NCBI GenBank assembly: GCA_001683735.1
Contig: LUGG01000022.1
Span: 992,001-1,056,000 of the forward strand
Length of the DNA: 64,000 nucleotides
Source: Grifola frondosa
Lineage: Eukaryota; Basidiomycota; Agaricomycetes; Polyporales; Grifolaceae
Reading direction: 5' to 3'
Positions 31,661 through 43,633 of the stretch are shown piece by piece; the first letter of the stretch is position 1; every line of letters begins with the position of its first letter. The notes beneath the pieces were generated by a model. That model saw nothing but the letters and a program-made list of their open reading frames with translations, did not search any database and was not told where the DNA came from. A program made the translations under genes and the position numbers.

Positions 31661-32930
31661 CTTTCGTGAGGACATGCATGCACATTACTGTCGCGTCGCT
31701 TACTTCACAAACCCCGGATGAGATGCATTGCGATCAGACCCTGTGGTCATTCATGGGCTCTGCGGCACTAGCTAGGCCCATCGGAACAGGATTTGCTGAA
31801 GCACTAGGAGCATATATTATAGGTCAGCGTCTCATACAAACACTGACTATAAACTCAGGATATACGGAGCACGCACTAGTCGAAAGAGTCGTCGATCCAC
31901 AGTGCTGGTATACATGAAGAGGAAATTATGCATGGGAGCGAGATGCAGGGCACACAACATAGGATGTCCGGAAAACGCTGATGTGGATCAGCAGGTATGA
32001 ACGAGAGTTGTGGGACGGCCGTTGACGACTTGCAGAACCAAGACACATGACGACAACAGAGCAATGAGCATTGAAGTTTCTCATGAGAGAACCCCGGGAA
32101 AATGAGTATCTCAGCCATGATTCGAACGCTGTATGTCTGCGCCGGAGATCGCTGAGCTGGCGTAACAATTCACACTCTGCAGCATCCGTCAGCTCCTAGC
32201 GAGAAACATCCGGAAAAGGCGCTTACCTGTGTGAAAACAATAATTGCGCCGATGAGAAGTACATATGTCCAAAAGGTTCCAGGCACGACGAAATTAACTG
32301 GGGCAGCTGCATATTCCTCCATTTGCCGCTCGTGGATTGGTACAGACGTTCCCGAGCAGGATGATAGGCTTGAAGCAGGCCAGGTTGAGCGTGGTGTCGC
32401 AAATGCGGTCTCGACAGGTTGCGGGGTTAGGAGCACGCGGCAGAGGCTATGTACGAAACGAGTGTGCATACAACGGACAAGTCTTTTACGCCATGACGTT
32501 GTGCGTCCGGGATACGCCGCCGCCAGAGATTGCTGAGCTGGCGTAACAAATCACTCTGCAGCGCCCGTCATCTCTTTGCAAGCAGTATCCGGGAAAGGTG
32601 CTTACATGTGTGCACACATCGATTGCGTCAATGAGCGGAGCCCAAGTACATACAGAAGGCTCCAAGCACGATGAGGGTAACTGAGGCCGCTGCATAGTCC
32701 TCCGTTCGCCGCTCAAGGATTTGTATAGACGTTCTCGGACAGGATGAGAGGCGTGAAGCAGGGGCAGTTTTAGCGTGGTGTGGCAAATGCGGTCTGGACA
32801 GGTTGTGGGGTTAGGAGCAGGGGGCCAATGAGCCTAGAGGAGCACACGGCAGAGGCTATATGTGCGAAACGAGTATGCATACCGCACGAGATAAACGGAC
32901 AAGTCTTTGACGCGTATGGCACGTGGAGCG
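31660..32930 (-). repeat. Second duplicated block, copy A, with internal tandem repeat
   Basis: 31660-32500 matches 41893-42640 (for example CGAAAGAGTCGTCGATCCACAGTGCTGGTATACATGA). Within copy A a unit of about 400 bp is repeated (about 32120-32510 and 32515-32930), sharing GAGCTGGCGTAACAA(T/A)TCAC and ACAGGTTG(C/T)GGGGTTAGGAGCA. The minus strand of each unit has an exon-like piece with a membrane helix (EEYAAAPVNFVVPGTFWTYV then LLIGAIIVFTQ), followed in the first unit by a GTAAGC donor. Confidence 0.65.
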
Positions 32931-35485
32931 CGTTAGATCGATCGCAGCCACAAAGATCGACACCTCCGAGCTCAGAACTGCCAGCTACTAGGTCAGGCAG
33001 CCACTGGTCATATGCATACTTGCTACTTCTCACATGGTGTTCTTCGCTGCCCAAGTATTGTGCTCTAAGCTTGGTTTCGGGACTGGACTGCGGAGAGAAT
33101 GCGCGCTCAGGAGGATTGCATGCCTGGCTCCGTATGACCTCGGTGATGGTGACGACGACAAGGTGGCCGTCAGCCGCAAGAACGAATATAGGGTGAGGAT
33201 GTTTATGCTTCCAGACGTGAGAGTCGTCTGAGTGCGAATAGAAGCAGTGAGTAAGAGTGCTGTTCAGCGACAAGCAGACGGCTACTTACTCGATGCTAGC
33301 GTTGGACATGGCCTGCATATTTTTTCTTCTCTGGTAGGGGTGCCGCTCAGTTGATAGTGACGACAAGGGACGATGAATCTTGTTGTTTCCCATCCGAAAA
33401 TTCGTGCAGGCCCGTCCGCCGTCGCTTGCCCGAGGAGCCGTCGTAGTCGATGGATCTTGCGGGTGACAGAGACTCCATGCTGGCGACGAACATTGGCCGG
33501 AATTCTCCTCAGTAGGCCAAGCTTGACTCAACGTGAGCGTCGCCCTCGTCGTGACTCCCAGTCTCTTATGACCCGCCAGACTAGGCCCCCGTATTCCCGA
33601 TACCGGACCTTCTGCCTACGGATACTCATTCTATTTCCTCCGCCATCGACCCCTTCCACTCGGTCCCCCCGCCTCCCATCCTGCCACCTGACCGCTTCCT
33701 CGTTGCGTATCGTTCTCAATGTCTCCTACGCACCCCTTCGTTGTCCACTTGCTCTCCGCTTCTTCTGGCGTTGGAGTTTGTGTTGCTTCCGTACGTCATT
33801 CCTCTCATGCGCAAGCCTGTTGATGTATTGCATGTGGCATACCAGATAATACCAGATCTACCTAAAACGCACGCTGTGAACAAGAACAGGACGTGTATGT
33901 ACTACTGCGCCACTTTCGAGCTCCCTTCGTCTTTACTTGGTTTTGGCTGCACTCTTCTCCGTCCTAGGTAAATCTGCGGTCCTCCTCGTGCGTTCTCTCA
34001 ACATATGCGATCTTGCAATTCACAAGTCAGCCTCCGACCAACATCTATGATATCGCACCCCATGCTCTCATCAACGCCATCTCACAGTCCACCTGATCAC
34101 ACTCACCTACTCCAGTCGTCACCATATATTTAGCCTACCGTGTTGGATGCGTGCGCGCTCGCGCCGTTCTCATCATCTCCACTTCTTTGTGCTATTTGTC
34201 GAAGCTACGTATCATGCCCTGACTAGCTGACGGGGAACTGCAGATTGTATCGCTGTCGCTATACCCGGCACCGAAGTTCCTCTGTTAGTGTACTCGATTT
34301 GCGCAATGTGAGTGAATCACGCAGGCTTCGAGCGATGAAAGGTCGCTGCATCCTGATCAATCCTGCAGCAACCTAGGCTCCGACTGACTCAGTCGTACAC
34401 AGACGTCCCTCACGTAATTTCTGTGCCGAGCTGAATGATAAAAACTAGGTGTAAAACATCCGAAGGACCATGTAAAGTGTTCGCGGCAAGCTCAAATCAT
34501 TCTATCTTCTTCACCGCATTGTCGTCGGACTTCTCGGAGATCTCGGCCAGCGTGAACGACTTCTCTGAGGCGCCTGTGTCTTGAAATCTTACGGTCAGAT
34601 GGAACTGCATTTGTATGGGACGACGCGTGCGCTCTACGTCTTCCGCGATTTCCTGCGAGCGACCGTGACGGTCCTGCTACTCGCTCTGACTTCTAGCAGT
34701 GGCACAATCATGACGCATGATCTCAGGCGACTGTATTTTGCAGATGCGCGTTTTCGGGTGGCTGAAGTCCGTCTTCTTCTACGACGTTGGTACAACAATG
34801 ATGCAGAGTTGAAGTTCACTGTTCTTCGCGGATAAATGTCGTTGCGTGACGGTGGAGCATCGCTGCACTCCGGCGTGAACGCAGCACATGGTTCGACGCA
34901 TGATTCTGTGTTGGCCGGTGCCACCTCAACCGCAGTCGCCGTTGGCTCTATCCCTATCTCATCTGGCAAATAGTGAACTTACCGTGGTTGATACACAGCC
35001 TGTGCTTTGACTTTCTTCTGTTCTCGTTCGGCCATTGGTTGTCTATTTACAACCATCGTTTGCTCACCTTCAGTCCGTGCTGTTGTATCATGTTCCGATA
35101 AGATATCGTGACTGATCGGGCTGTTCTCCTCGTTGTTCATCCTACTGATATCTAGCATGGTTCTTGGATACATGTTGCAATATTATCGGAAGTGATATAT
35201 CATCGCAGTCTCCATATCTCGACTACTGGCTCAAATGTCCCTTCGCATTATCGGGGCTCAACCGTGATATGGTGGTGTCTTAGGTGCGCATTATCACCAG
35301 TGCTTGAATGCGGTGCTGAGGTGAGCTCTGTGTATTGTTATGTCGTCTTCGAGTGGGTCATTGATGTAACTTAACTGTATTTTTGTATGAAATTGTGCCT
35401 CCCCAAACATCACAGCATAGATACGGTCAATCAGATCGTGACAGCGAGAATATCTCAGCACGGTGACGTTGTCCTCGAAGTTGGA
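32931..35485. other. Long stretch without a supported gene
   Basis: Open frames are short and overlap on both strands. A serine-, proline- and arginine-rich tract at 33370-33850 and a frame at 34581-34835 (LLLALTSSSGTIMTHDLRRL) have no recognisable motif. At 35163-35177 a single copy of the minisatellite core (TTGGATACATGTTGC) occurs about 390 bp upstream of the DUF6533 gene. Confidence 0.35.
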
Positions 35486-35492
35486 TATAAAA
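35486..35492 (+). promoter_or_regulatory. TATA box of the DUF6533 gene
   Basis: TATAAAA in TTGGATATAAAAGTTG, 60 nt before the ATG at 35552. Confidence 0.55.
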
Positions 35493-35551
35493 GTTGTCTC
35501 TCCATCTCTCCTAAAGTATTCAACCCCAAGTCTTTCGAACTACCTCATATC

Positions 35552-37245
35552 ATGACATCTGCTCCCATTGCCGAAGAGTATCAGCAACTGTAAGTGATGC
35601 TCACCGAAATATCTGCTCATCTAATATATGCTATCGCATAGCTTCATCATAAATTGTTGCATTGTATCGGTAACCAGTTAGTGGTTCACTTACGATTTGG
35701 AGTCATTTTCTCATTCCCGTTCGTCGCAGCTCTCCTGGTCTATGATAATCTCATCACATTTGATCGTGAATACCAACTCGTGTGGAAGCGTCCATTTTCG
35801 GCGGCCACTATAGTATTCTTGCCAGCAAGATACCCTCTTCTTCTAGTGAATATTCTCACCCTTCCAACAATATATCCACTATCGTCAAGGGTACAATTCT
35901 TGTCCAATTGCTATAGACTGCCTTAGCTAACTCAAATTTTCAGAGCTGTTCCGCGTTGGTTTGGTTGCAGATAGCTTTGGAGCTGCTGTTTGTTTTTCTT
36001 ATTGCTGGTGAGTCCCCATGGGTCATATGATATTCTCACTTCTGGTTGGTCATTTGTATTCTGTGAAGCATTCTCAAGTCTCCGAGTGTATGCGTTGTCT
36101 GGTCGTCGATGGCAAATTGCTTCGTTGGTATTCGCCTTGTCACTGGTCCCCGTCGGCATTGAACTGGTGAGGCCTGTCCTCTGCATTGAGCTTGGCATGT
36201 GAATTAAAGTGTGACACATGCTTCTAGTCTCTGGATGTGCGGCAAGTGTTGATTATAGCTCCACCTCCCATCAATTGTACAAATGTTTATTTATTCTCAC
36301 CGGAGCTCGCAAAGATGTCAGTAAAATCCATCCATGTCACTGCATCTTGTTGACTGAATCTGTGTATCATATAGATGTATGTAGTGCTGCCAGTCGCATA
36401 CTGCTCAAGTGCTTGGCTCACGCAATACTCTCAGTGATATATGTATCGCGTGCGACAATAATCGCTGTGGACATACTTGTGCTTGCAGTAACTGTACACC
36501 AGACATACTGGAGAAGTCGAGGTATTGCAGAGGCTAATCTCCGAACCCCATTGCACACATTGATCTTGAGGGATGGTCAGTATCAATTCCTGCCTCGATA
36601 ATATGTGCCGATCTGATGCAACTCCATCAGGCACGATATACTTCTTGTAGGTTACGAATAGTCAAGACAGACTCGATGTTATTTTAACAACCATATGCGG
36701 TTCTCATAGGGCCTTATTGATCTTGAACATTGCAGATGCTACACTGCTATATTTGGGAGAAAGTTTTGTAAGTAGGTTTGTCTTGCATCCTTGCCGCCAT
36801 TCACTCATGGGGACATCACACCATTATCAGGAAGATACCTCGTATATCGACGAGTTCATCGACCCGTAAGTAACCGCAATTAATTCACCTTCGTTTTGGT
36901 TTCTGCTGACATCTATTATCATACAGAATAGCAGCGATTATCATATCGCGGTTTATGCTCAATCTCCGCGAGGTAGATGCATCCCAGCGCAGCACCGAAG
37001 ACGCAAGTTGCCCGTCTTTTGTCGGCTCTGTCCAATTTGCGGCTTTCGTCGAACCCCTCGGTGCCCCTCTGGAGCACGAATTCTCGCTCTCTGCCATCGA
37101 TCCCGATTCCTTGGACGAGCAGGAAGCCGGTGTAGAATGCGAGCATGAGGACGTGCTGGACCGGGACCAGAACATGACTTCAGGCCAAGCTAGTGTTCTC
37201 GCGCCATTTGAAGCCGAACCTGGTCCATCCACGGTCAGGGTGTGA
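35552..37245 (+). CDS. DUF6533-type seven-helix membrane protein
   Basis: A multi-exon gene with the hallmark of the large Agaricomycete DUF6533 family. A short start exon (MTSAPIAEEYQQ) leads into a first helix, then ALLVYDNLITFDREYQLVWK, a conserved helix-loop-helix. Next come WLQIALELLFVFLIA, an exon with AFSSLRVYALSGRRWQIASL, one with VDILVLAVTVHQTYW and LRTPLHTLILRDG, and LNIADATLLYLGESF. The last two exons are SYIDEFIDP and IAAIIISRFMLNLREVDA, with an acidic cytoplasmic tail to 37245. Introns have GT-AG ends and the first six exons chain in phase. Localisation is membrane; ligand and function are unknown for the family. It lies in the right-hand copy of the segmental duplication and is the complete member. 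Confidence 0.7.
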
Positions 37246-38890
37246 GCTAGGACAGCGACATGTTCTGGTCCGTATGACATTACTCTCGTGTTGATAACCT
37301 TGAATGTGCTAATGCTCACCCTAGAAGAAGTATGCCTGCTGGAATTGGAGGGCGTCTGCGGTCGGCGTCACACTTCCATGCTTTCTTGGAGTAATGTACT
37401 TGGTGTCATAATTTATAGACCTGCCGTAGCATGACCGTATCATATACACTAAACCATAGTCACTATCTCGTATATACATTCTATGCTGGTGGACAAAGGG
37501 CGGCCCGGTCACTATACGGAAGCTGTCTCTTATGGATGGTTACGTCGGTATCAATGGCTCACTACTGATGGTGTTTTCATCATGGTGCACTGCGAAAGAA
37601 AAAAGCGAACGATCGTGTTGAGGACACGTTACGTCCAACACCGACATGCACCAGAATCATCGGTACTGAGGGCATATGCTTGAGGTGCACACCCCAAAGC
37701 AAAAGTGTACGTACTGCAGTGCACATACGAGATACACTGCGATAGAACCATACGAACTCTATGGCGTACTACTCAGCTTTGCTCATGACTCCGTAGATAT
37801 ACAAGACTCACAATCTGAGACGTAGGTGGGACCGTCATGTTCCTCGTTTCTGATCGGACCCTCGTTCACAATTCTATGCAAAATCCGAGCCGGCACACAC
37901 CGCTTGCATGCACAGTGATGCAACGTCCATATAACTTCTCGCCTTAACTTCCTTCTTGCGTGGTAGATAGTGCGCATGCGCACGCGACGAACCGACAGCC
38001 CATTCCCCAGTTTAGCGCACCGATGTAGAAGACTTTCTGAGTCACCGAGGCAGCTTCATATGGTACGATCTCAGCGTAAGAAGGCGTGAAGCACCCTTGT
38101 GATATCAACCAGCAATCTACTATACAACAAGGCTGCCACGCACCGATAATGCAGAAGTTCGACAGCTTCCTTCGACCAGTGTTCGCGATCGGACCCTGCT
38201 TGGCCTGTTCAAGATCCAACATCCATGATCAGTCTTATTCTTCAAAAGCGCGGAAGGTTACGTTCGCGCACGAACGAGCATCTCGCATGCGCATCTCAAG
38301 TGTGTACGTCAGGTGAAATGCTGCAATACCAGATGCATCGGTGAGGAATATACTTGCACGACGTACTTTGGCCCGACAGCGATTATGATGTTGTCGCAAT
38401 GTGATCGCGGACTAGGATACACCACTGTCATCGGGTCCACGCTGCTCTCATCGATCAGAGCCTAGGGTTATGAAGCAGAGAACGTTCGGGTGTCCATTTG
38501 AGAAAGCACAGTACGACCTGCCGAGTTGATCGTTGAGGGAACGAGCTAGGATACAAAGGAAAAGCCAGCTTCAAATTCATAGAAAATGCACCTCGCATAG
38601 AGAAAAGAGCATTGACGCGCGTTGAGTATGGACGGCAGTCGATCGTTCATATCTACAGATCCACCTGTGCGATCGCGGCGTCTCCTCAATTCAGTCATCG
38701 GCCTCACGCCGCCTCGGGCCTCCTTGCATTAATGTCGCCACCAGTCGGACGATCGAGGAAATAGTACTGGTACTAGGCGCGCATATCTGTATCACTTGCC
38801 GATGCTGACGTGCATATTGTGATAGCGCCGGGTCCAACAGTTCACGCTCCATACAAGCGGACTAGCATCCTCTACGCCTGCACTTAGTTT
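36820..38890 (+). repeat. Segmental duplication, copy B (pair of 28030-30345)
   Basis: It begins within the last exons of the DUF6533 gene and continues past the stop to about 38890 with the same landmarks as copy A, for example ACAAGACTCACAATCTGAGACGTAGGTGGG and TTAATGTCGCCACCAGTCGGACGATCGAGGA. The part after 37245 has no supported gene. Reading frames are not conserved between the copies, so this part is probably non-coding. Confidence 0.75.
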
Positions 38891-39689
38891 CGCGGCTACC
38901 AGCAGCAGTGTACACGTCAACTAACGGGCATCTAACATCTTCTTATTCTATAGCTATTATGCTTCGTTTCTACAGATAACTACACCACGAACCGTTTAGA
39001 ATTCGGTCGAAACTACAAGCTGCAGATGGCGCCAGTTTCTCGTCTGACTCAGTCGGAGAATGATTTCTCAGTTGTACCTGGCACTACTCTCGCACGCGCA
39101 TCTACATAGTCGGTGCATCGATAATTCTTCTAGTCCTCACTGGTGTGCTTGGCTGTGGTTCAATTCCTCCGACCCACCACGCTCGTTTGAATGGTGGTCT
39201 TTGGTGCGCGCGGAATTTGATCTTAAACCAATCTCAAACACAATCGGGCAGTGTTGGGCCACCATCAGCACAGCAAAATTGATGGTACAATCTCGCCAGT
39301 TTTCAGACTGCATCGCTTTCTGGTGAGCCGACACACTGACTGGTAGTGACTGGTCGACTTCTGATGAAGGCCGTATTTTTTTTTTTGACTCTATTAGTTA
39401 ATGGCCCAGCGCTGACTCATAGTCGGAGGACTTGTACTAGAGATCCTTGCTTCGTTGAACCAACCGTGGAATATGTTCTGAACGGTCTAATGGTTCTTTT
39501 GACAGATTTTGGGCACGGGTTATACGATGGGGAGGTATGAGGCTCTAAAAACTGCAATTGTGGCATCACTCGCTGTGAAACCCGCGTACCTTTGACAGAT
39601 CTCTAGGTCCGGTTTTGATGTGCCTGTGCAAATGTTTTCGGGTTCGATATCGCTGTAGACGATGTTAACGGAATGAAAGCGCCGAAGTT
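38891..39689. other. No gene supported
   Basis: A short open frame at 39060-39326 (SLVRAEFDLKPISNTIGQCW) is not recognised. A run of ten or more T lies near 39370. Confidence 0.3.
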
Positions 39690-40013
39690 CGCGCTCAAGA
39701 GTGCTCGCTGCCCTTCATGGCTTTCCTTGGACCTCTCGGTGCAACACTAGACCATGAGTTCTCGCTGTCTTCGCAGGAACTCGGATTCTCTGACGAGGGA
39801 CAGGCTGAAGAAGAGATTACGCTCGAGACAATGCCGAGCAATGTCGAGCGCGATATGTCAGACCATACGAGGACTTTTGGCTCGTCTGGATTTGATACCA
39901 GGCTGTCTAGAAGACAAGATGAATTCAGGTCCAGTGGGAGTCCGATGTCTGTTGGGTTCGTGCAATTCACTGTTCTCGTCATCCGTCCATGTATGCTAAT
40001 TCCCAATTTATAA
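39690..40013 (+). pseudogene. Isolated DUF6533 tail fragment
   Basis: The frame contains PFMAFLGPLGATLDHEFSLS followed by an acidic stretch, matching the cytoplasmic-tail motif FVEPLGAPLEHEFSLS of the gene at 35552-37245. None of the membrane exons are present. It is a third partial copy of the same gene within 12 kb. Confidence 0.5.
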
Positions 40014-40221
40014 AAGAGATGAAAAGAAAGCTCTGTACCTCATCGACGTCAACGTCCTCGTTCGGCATCTACGAAATCCTCGAAAATGGATGTCATCCGA
40101 GGCACCAATAATCGCACGAATAGTCAGAGCAGGTATTTACATGTACAGGATTTCGGGTCATCTTCGCTAACGATTCGACGAGAACGTGTCGATGGGCAGC
40201 TGCATGCCGCCAGGGAACTTG

Positions 40222-41880
40222 CTACTCGTGCATTGAGGCCGTCGCGTATACGTTTGCTGTGGTAGACTCAATGCGCAGAGATCCTTTCGAGGCGATAATA
40301 TTAGTGACTCTAAGTGCGGCCATCTTCTTCGCCTTTAGGCCCACCATGTTCTCGACGACCTGAAGGCCGAGAGAGCATACCACAGCCATCACAGGGGAGA
40401 TCATGTATAATTCACCGTCAACACAAACACCCTTCGCAGATGGAGTAGAGAGGATATGTACAGCGATGGTGAGGTACCCAGCGATCGGTCCCTGGTCTAC
40501 GTCGATGAGCTCAGCGACGCTGACCAGAAGGAACGCAGAATGGCCCCGGGAATGAATACAAGGAGGGACCTTACCGGAGCGCATCAGTATCGGTTTGGAA
40601 AGGCAATACAGGCAAATACGCACCAGACGAGGCGGTCATTGACATACAGCCCGCGTCCAGCGCGCACCCACACAGAGGAGATTGAGCGCGGGCATAAGCA
40701 GGAAGCGCACGGCGAGGACATAAGACATCGCTAGCGTGCCCAGATGTGTCGAGGGTACGAGCTCACGCTGCGCAGCGCTACGCATACGAACTACAACTTC
40801 GCGTAGTGCAGTTCTCCCGTCAGGACCTTGCGCGTGAGCGCATCTTCGCCCATCATCTGCCCTGCAGCGTCCATTAGGGTCTGCATGGGGACTGGTGACG
40901 AGAAACAGAGACGCGTACGATGGAGCGCGATGTTGGCGCGCCGGATGAGCGCGAGCGTATTATGATTCACTTAACCATTCAGCGGGGAGAGCGTCTCATA
41001 GATTTGCGCTACACCAGCACGTGAGCAGGAAGGGCCGAAGTCATGAGGTGACAAGCACTCTTTTGCGCGATGAGCTCAACCTGCGAGACGAGGCGCACGT
41101 CCGTCGGGGATGCCATAGGATGTGAAAGGAGGATACGGCATTGTCTGATCGAGCCGTCATCACGAAGGACGATGGGACGACCGGTACCCAGGCTCATCCT
41201 GCTGCCAAAGTCAGAGTGTGTACGATGTAATCGAAAACGCCACGTTCTGGTGGTCAAATCAATGTAGGCATAGCCAGTTCCGCGCGGACACAACTGTGAT
41301 ATTGAATAGTGTCAGGGACGTAAATTTGGAGTGAGAGAGAGAGTCCGATACCCACCGAGATATCTTTCTTCTTCACTCCGTTTCTTTCGGCCATCGTCTG
41401 CTACCTTCTCCAGCGCACGGTGCGGGTCTAAATCCAGCACCACGCGCATGGGATGCCCGCTCAGGAGCCATCCATTCGCGCTCCACGCCGCAAGCAGCAG
41501 CATTCCTAGACCCCACGCGCAAACTCCCATCAACCTCATGCCAAATGGGACGCATATATACACAAAAGCGCACCTTTGCCTGCCTCCTTACGCACGATGA
41601 GCCCGAAGAGCGACGAGCGCGTGATGCCCTGCGCCTCCTCAAGGCAGCGGTAGAACGCCAGGATGAGAGGGTCTGTGCCGCTGCAGATTTTGGCTGCGAT
41701 AGCGAGAATCACGTCGAACGTCCAAGGCATGTGCTCCATGAGCGCCTCATAGGTATCGTAGCTAGGATCGAATACCGGGATAAAGATATGGCCTCCCAAG
41801 AAGAAGCTGAGCGGAAAGGTGAACGTCAGGAGAAAGGCGCCACGGCCGCCCGCTCACATGTGGTAAAGGCCGCCCTTTGA
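40222..41880 (-). CDS. Fungal-specific transcription factor domain protein, fragmented
   Basis: Minus-strand pieces match the C-terminal fungal transcription factor domain: FIPVFDPSYDTYEALMEHMP with CLEEAQGITRSSLFG near 41620-41790, SANGWLLSGHPMRVVLDLDP with a basic/acidic DDGRKKRSEEER near 41370-41490, then GTGRPIVLRDDGSIRQCRIL and HPMASPTDVRLVSQVELIAQ near 41070-41190, and a helical end to 40222. Such proteins normally pair this domain with an N-terminal Zn(II)2Cys6 DNA-binding cluster; no such cluster is visible upstream (41880-42660 is duplicated repeat). Frames change between pieces, at least once as if one base were missing. It is most likely an N-terminally truncated, probably non-functional copy inserted between the duplicated blocks. 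Confidence 0.55.
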
Positions 41881-41892
41881 ATGCACCGCTGT

Positions 41893-42640
41893 CGTTTTCA
41901 TGAGGACATGCATGCATGGTACTGTCGTGTCACTTACCTCCCTGCAAACCCCGGATGGGGTACATTGCGATCAGACGTTGTTATCATGCATGGGCTCTAC
42001 GGTACCGGCTAGGCCCATCGTAATAGGATTCGTAGGAGCACTAGAACTATATCACATAGGTCAGTGTCGTTCAAATACTCTCAGGAAATACGGCGTGTGC
42101 ACCAGTCGAAAGAGTCGTCGATCCACAGTGCTGGTATACATGACGAGGATGTTATGCATGGGAGCGAGATGCAGGTCACACAACATAGGACGTCCGGAAA
42201 GTGCTGAGGTGCATCAAGATGTATGAACGAGAGCTGTGGGCCCGACGGGCGTTGACGACTTGCAGAACCAAGAGACGTGAGAAAAACAGAGAAATGAGCG
42301 CTGAGCATTGAAAGAGCTTGAATTCTCTCATGAGAGAACCCCGGGAAAATGTGTATCCCAGCCATAGTTCGGACGCTGTGTGTCTACGCCGGAGATCGCT
42401 GAGCTGGCGTAACAATTCACACAGCATCCGAAAAAGGTGCTTACATGTGTGAAAACGATATCCAGAAGGCTCCAAGCATGTACGACGAAATTAACTGGGG
42501 CAGCCGCGTAATCCACCATTTGCCGCTCATGGATTTGCTACGGTATACGATGATAGGCTTTGAAGCAGGGCAGATTGAGCGTGGTGTGGCAAATGCGGTC
42601 GACAGGTTGTGGAGTTAGGAGCAGGAGGTCAGTGAGCCTT
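41893..42640 (-). repeat. Second duplicated block, copy B
   Basis: Matches 31660-32500 with indels. The minus strand keeps an 80-90 codon frame sharing SSCIPALWIDDSFD and CCVTCISLPCIT with copy A, and a shortened version of the membrane-helix exon (DYAAAPVNFVV). Confidence 0.65.
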
Positions 42641-43633
42641 CGTGACTAGTGCGCGGCAGATCCTATATGCGAAACGAGTTGGCGGCGATCAACCTGAAGA
42701 GCGGATGCTTACCAGACACTTAGCGGGATAAGTAACGGACAAGCACTAGAGACGGGAGCCCATTTGGCGTCGCTGCAAATGTCAGTTAAATGTAGCTCCA
42801 TATTGTGACATCTCAGCTACTATATTTAGTCCTATCAAATGCAATAGCATATTCACAATATACTTTGGGATATGCCGACAGGTGCATATCTTATACGCAT
42901 ATCATGAGTTCTTGCTGTTATCATTTATTGAATATGAAAGTTTTATTCCCATTTGCTTCAAAGTAGAACACATATACGAAATTTGGGTTCACACTATGAC
43001 ATATAGGATAAATTCCTTCTATTGTTTTGAATGTGACGAAACAACGTACTCAAACTATTGTTTCAATTTGCGGAGCTCACACATGACAACAGTGTGGCTG
43101 ATGCACATACAATCACGTAGTTGGAATATGAAGCAGCATTATTGTTACTCTCGCATTGTGAACTTCAGTTGAAATTTGCAAATGTTGCAAATGCAACGGC
43201 CCACTCAACGGCCCACTCAACGGCCCGTTCAGCGTCCCAGTCTGCGCGAATGAACAGGTGGCATCTTATAAAAACTTTAATTTCATTGGAAAAACCTTAA
43301 CTTCGCTCGAAAAGTTTATTGCACTGAAGATTCAGGAGAACCTTATTTTCACTCAAGCAGTGAAAAACTTTTGAATTCGGTATGACTTTAGTTGAAAATG
43401 GATGCATAATAAGTGGAATACAGGGCACTGCACATAGATAGTGTTGCGTGGGGCCGAGGAGTGGATGTGACGGGGAGAGAAAACGAGATCGCGCGCCCGT
43501 ACGCTCAACCACCTGCGGAAAACAGTGCCACGTCCCTCCTTGGGGCACTTCTGGAGTATCCCCCGCTCTTCTCTTCGGGTCTGGCATTTGATGCGGCACC
43601 GCCACCCCTCCGACGCCAGGACTTGGTCCGAGG
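42641..43633. other. AT-rich stretch with a short direct repeat
   Basis: No gene supported. At about 43196-43235 CAACGGCCCACT and close variants occur three times in a row (AACGGCCCACTC, AACGGCCCACTC, AACGGCCCGTTC). The flanks are AT-rich. The short frame at 43413-43637 has no recognised motif. Confidence 0.35.

Noticed and set aside
33373..33849. 158-codon plus-strand frame
   Set aside because: Arginine-, serine- and proline-rich translation with no motif, no promoter and competing frames; probably chance in a GC-rich tract.
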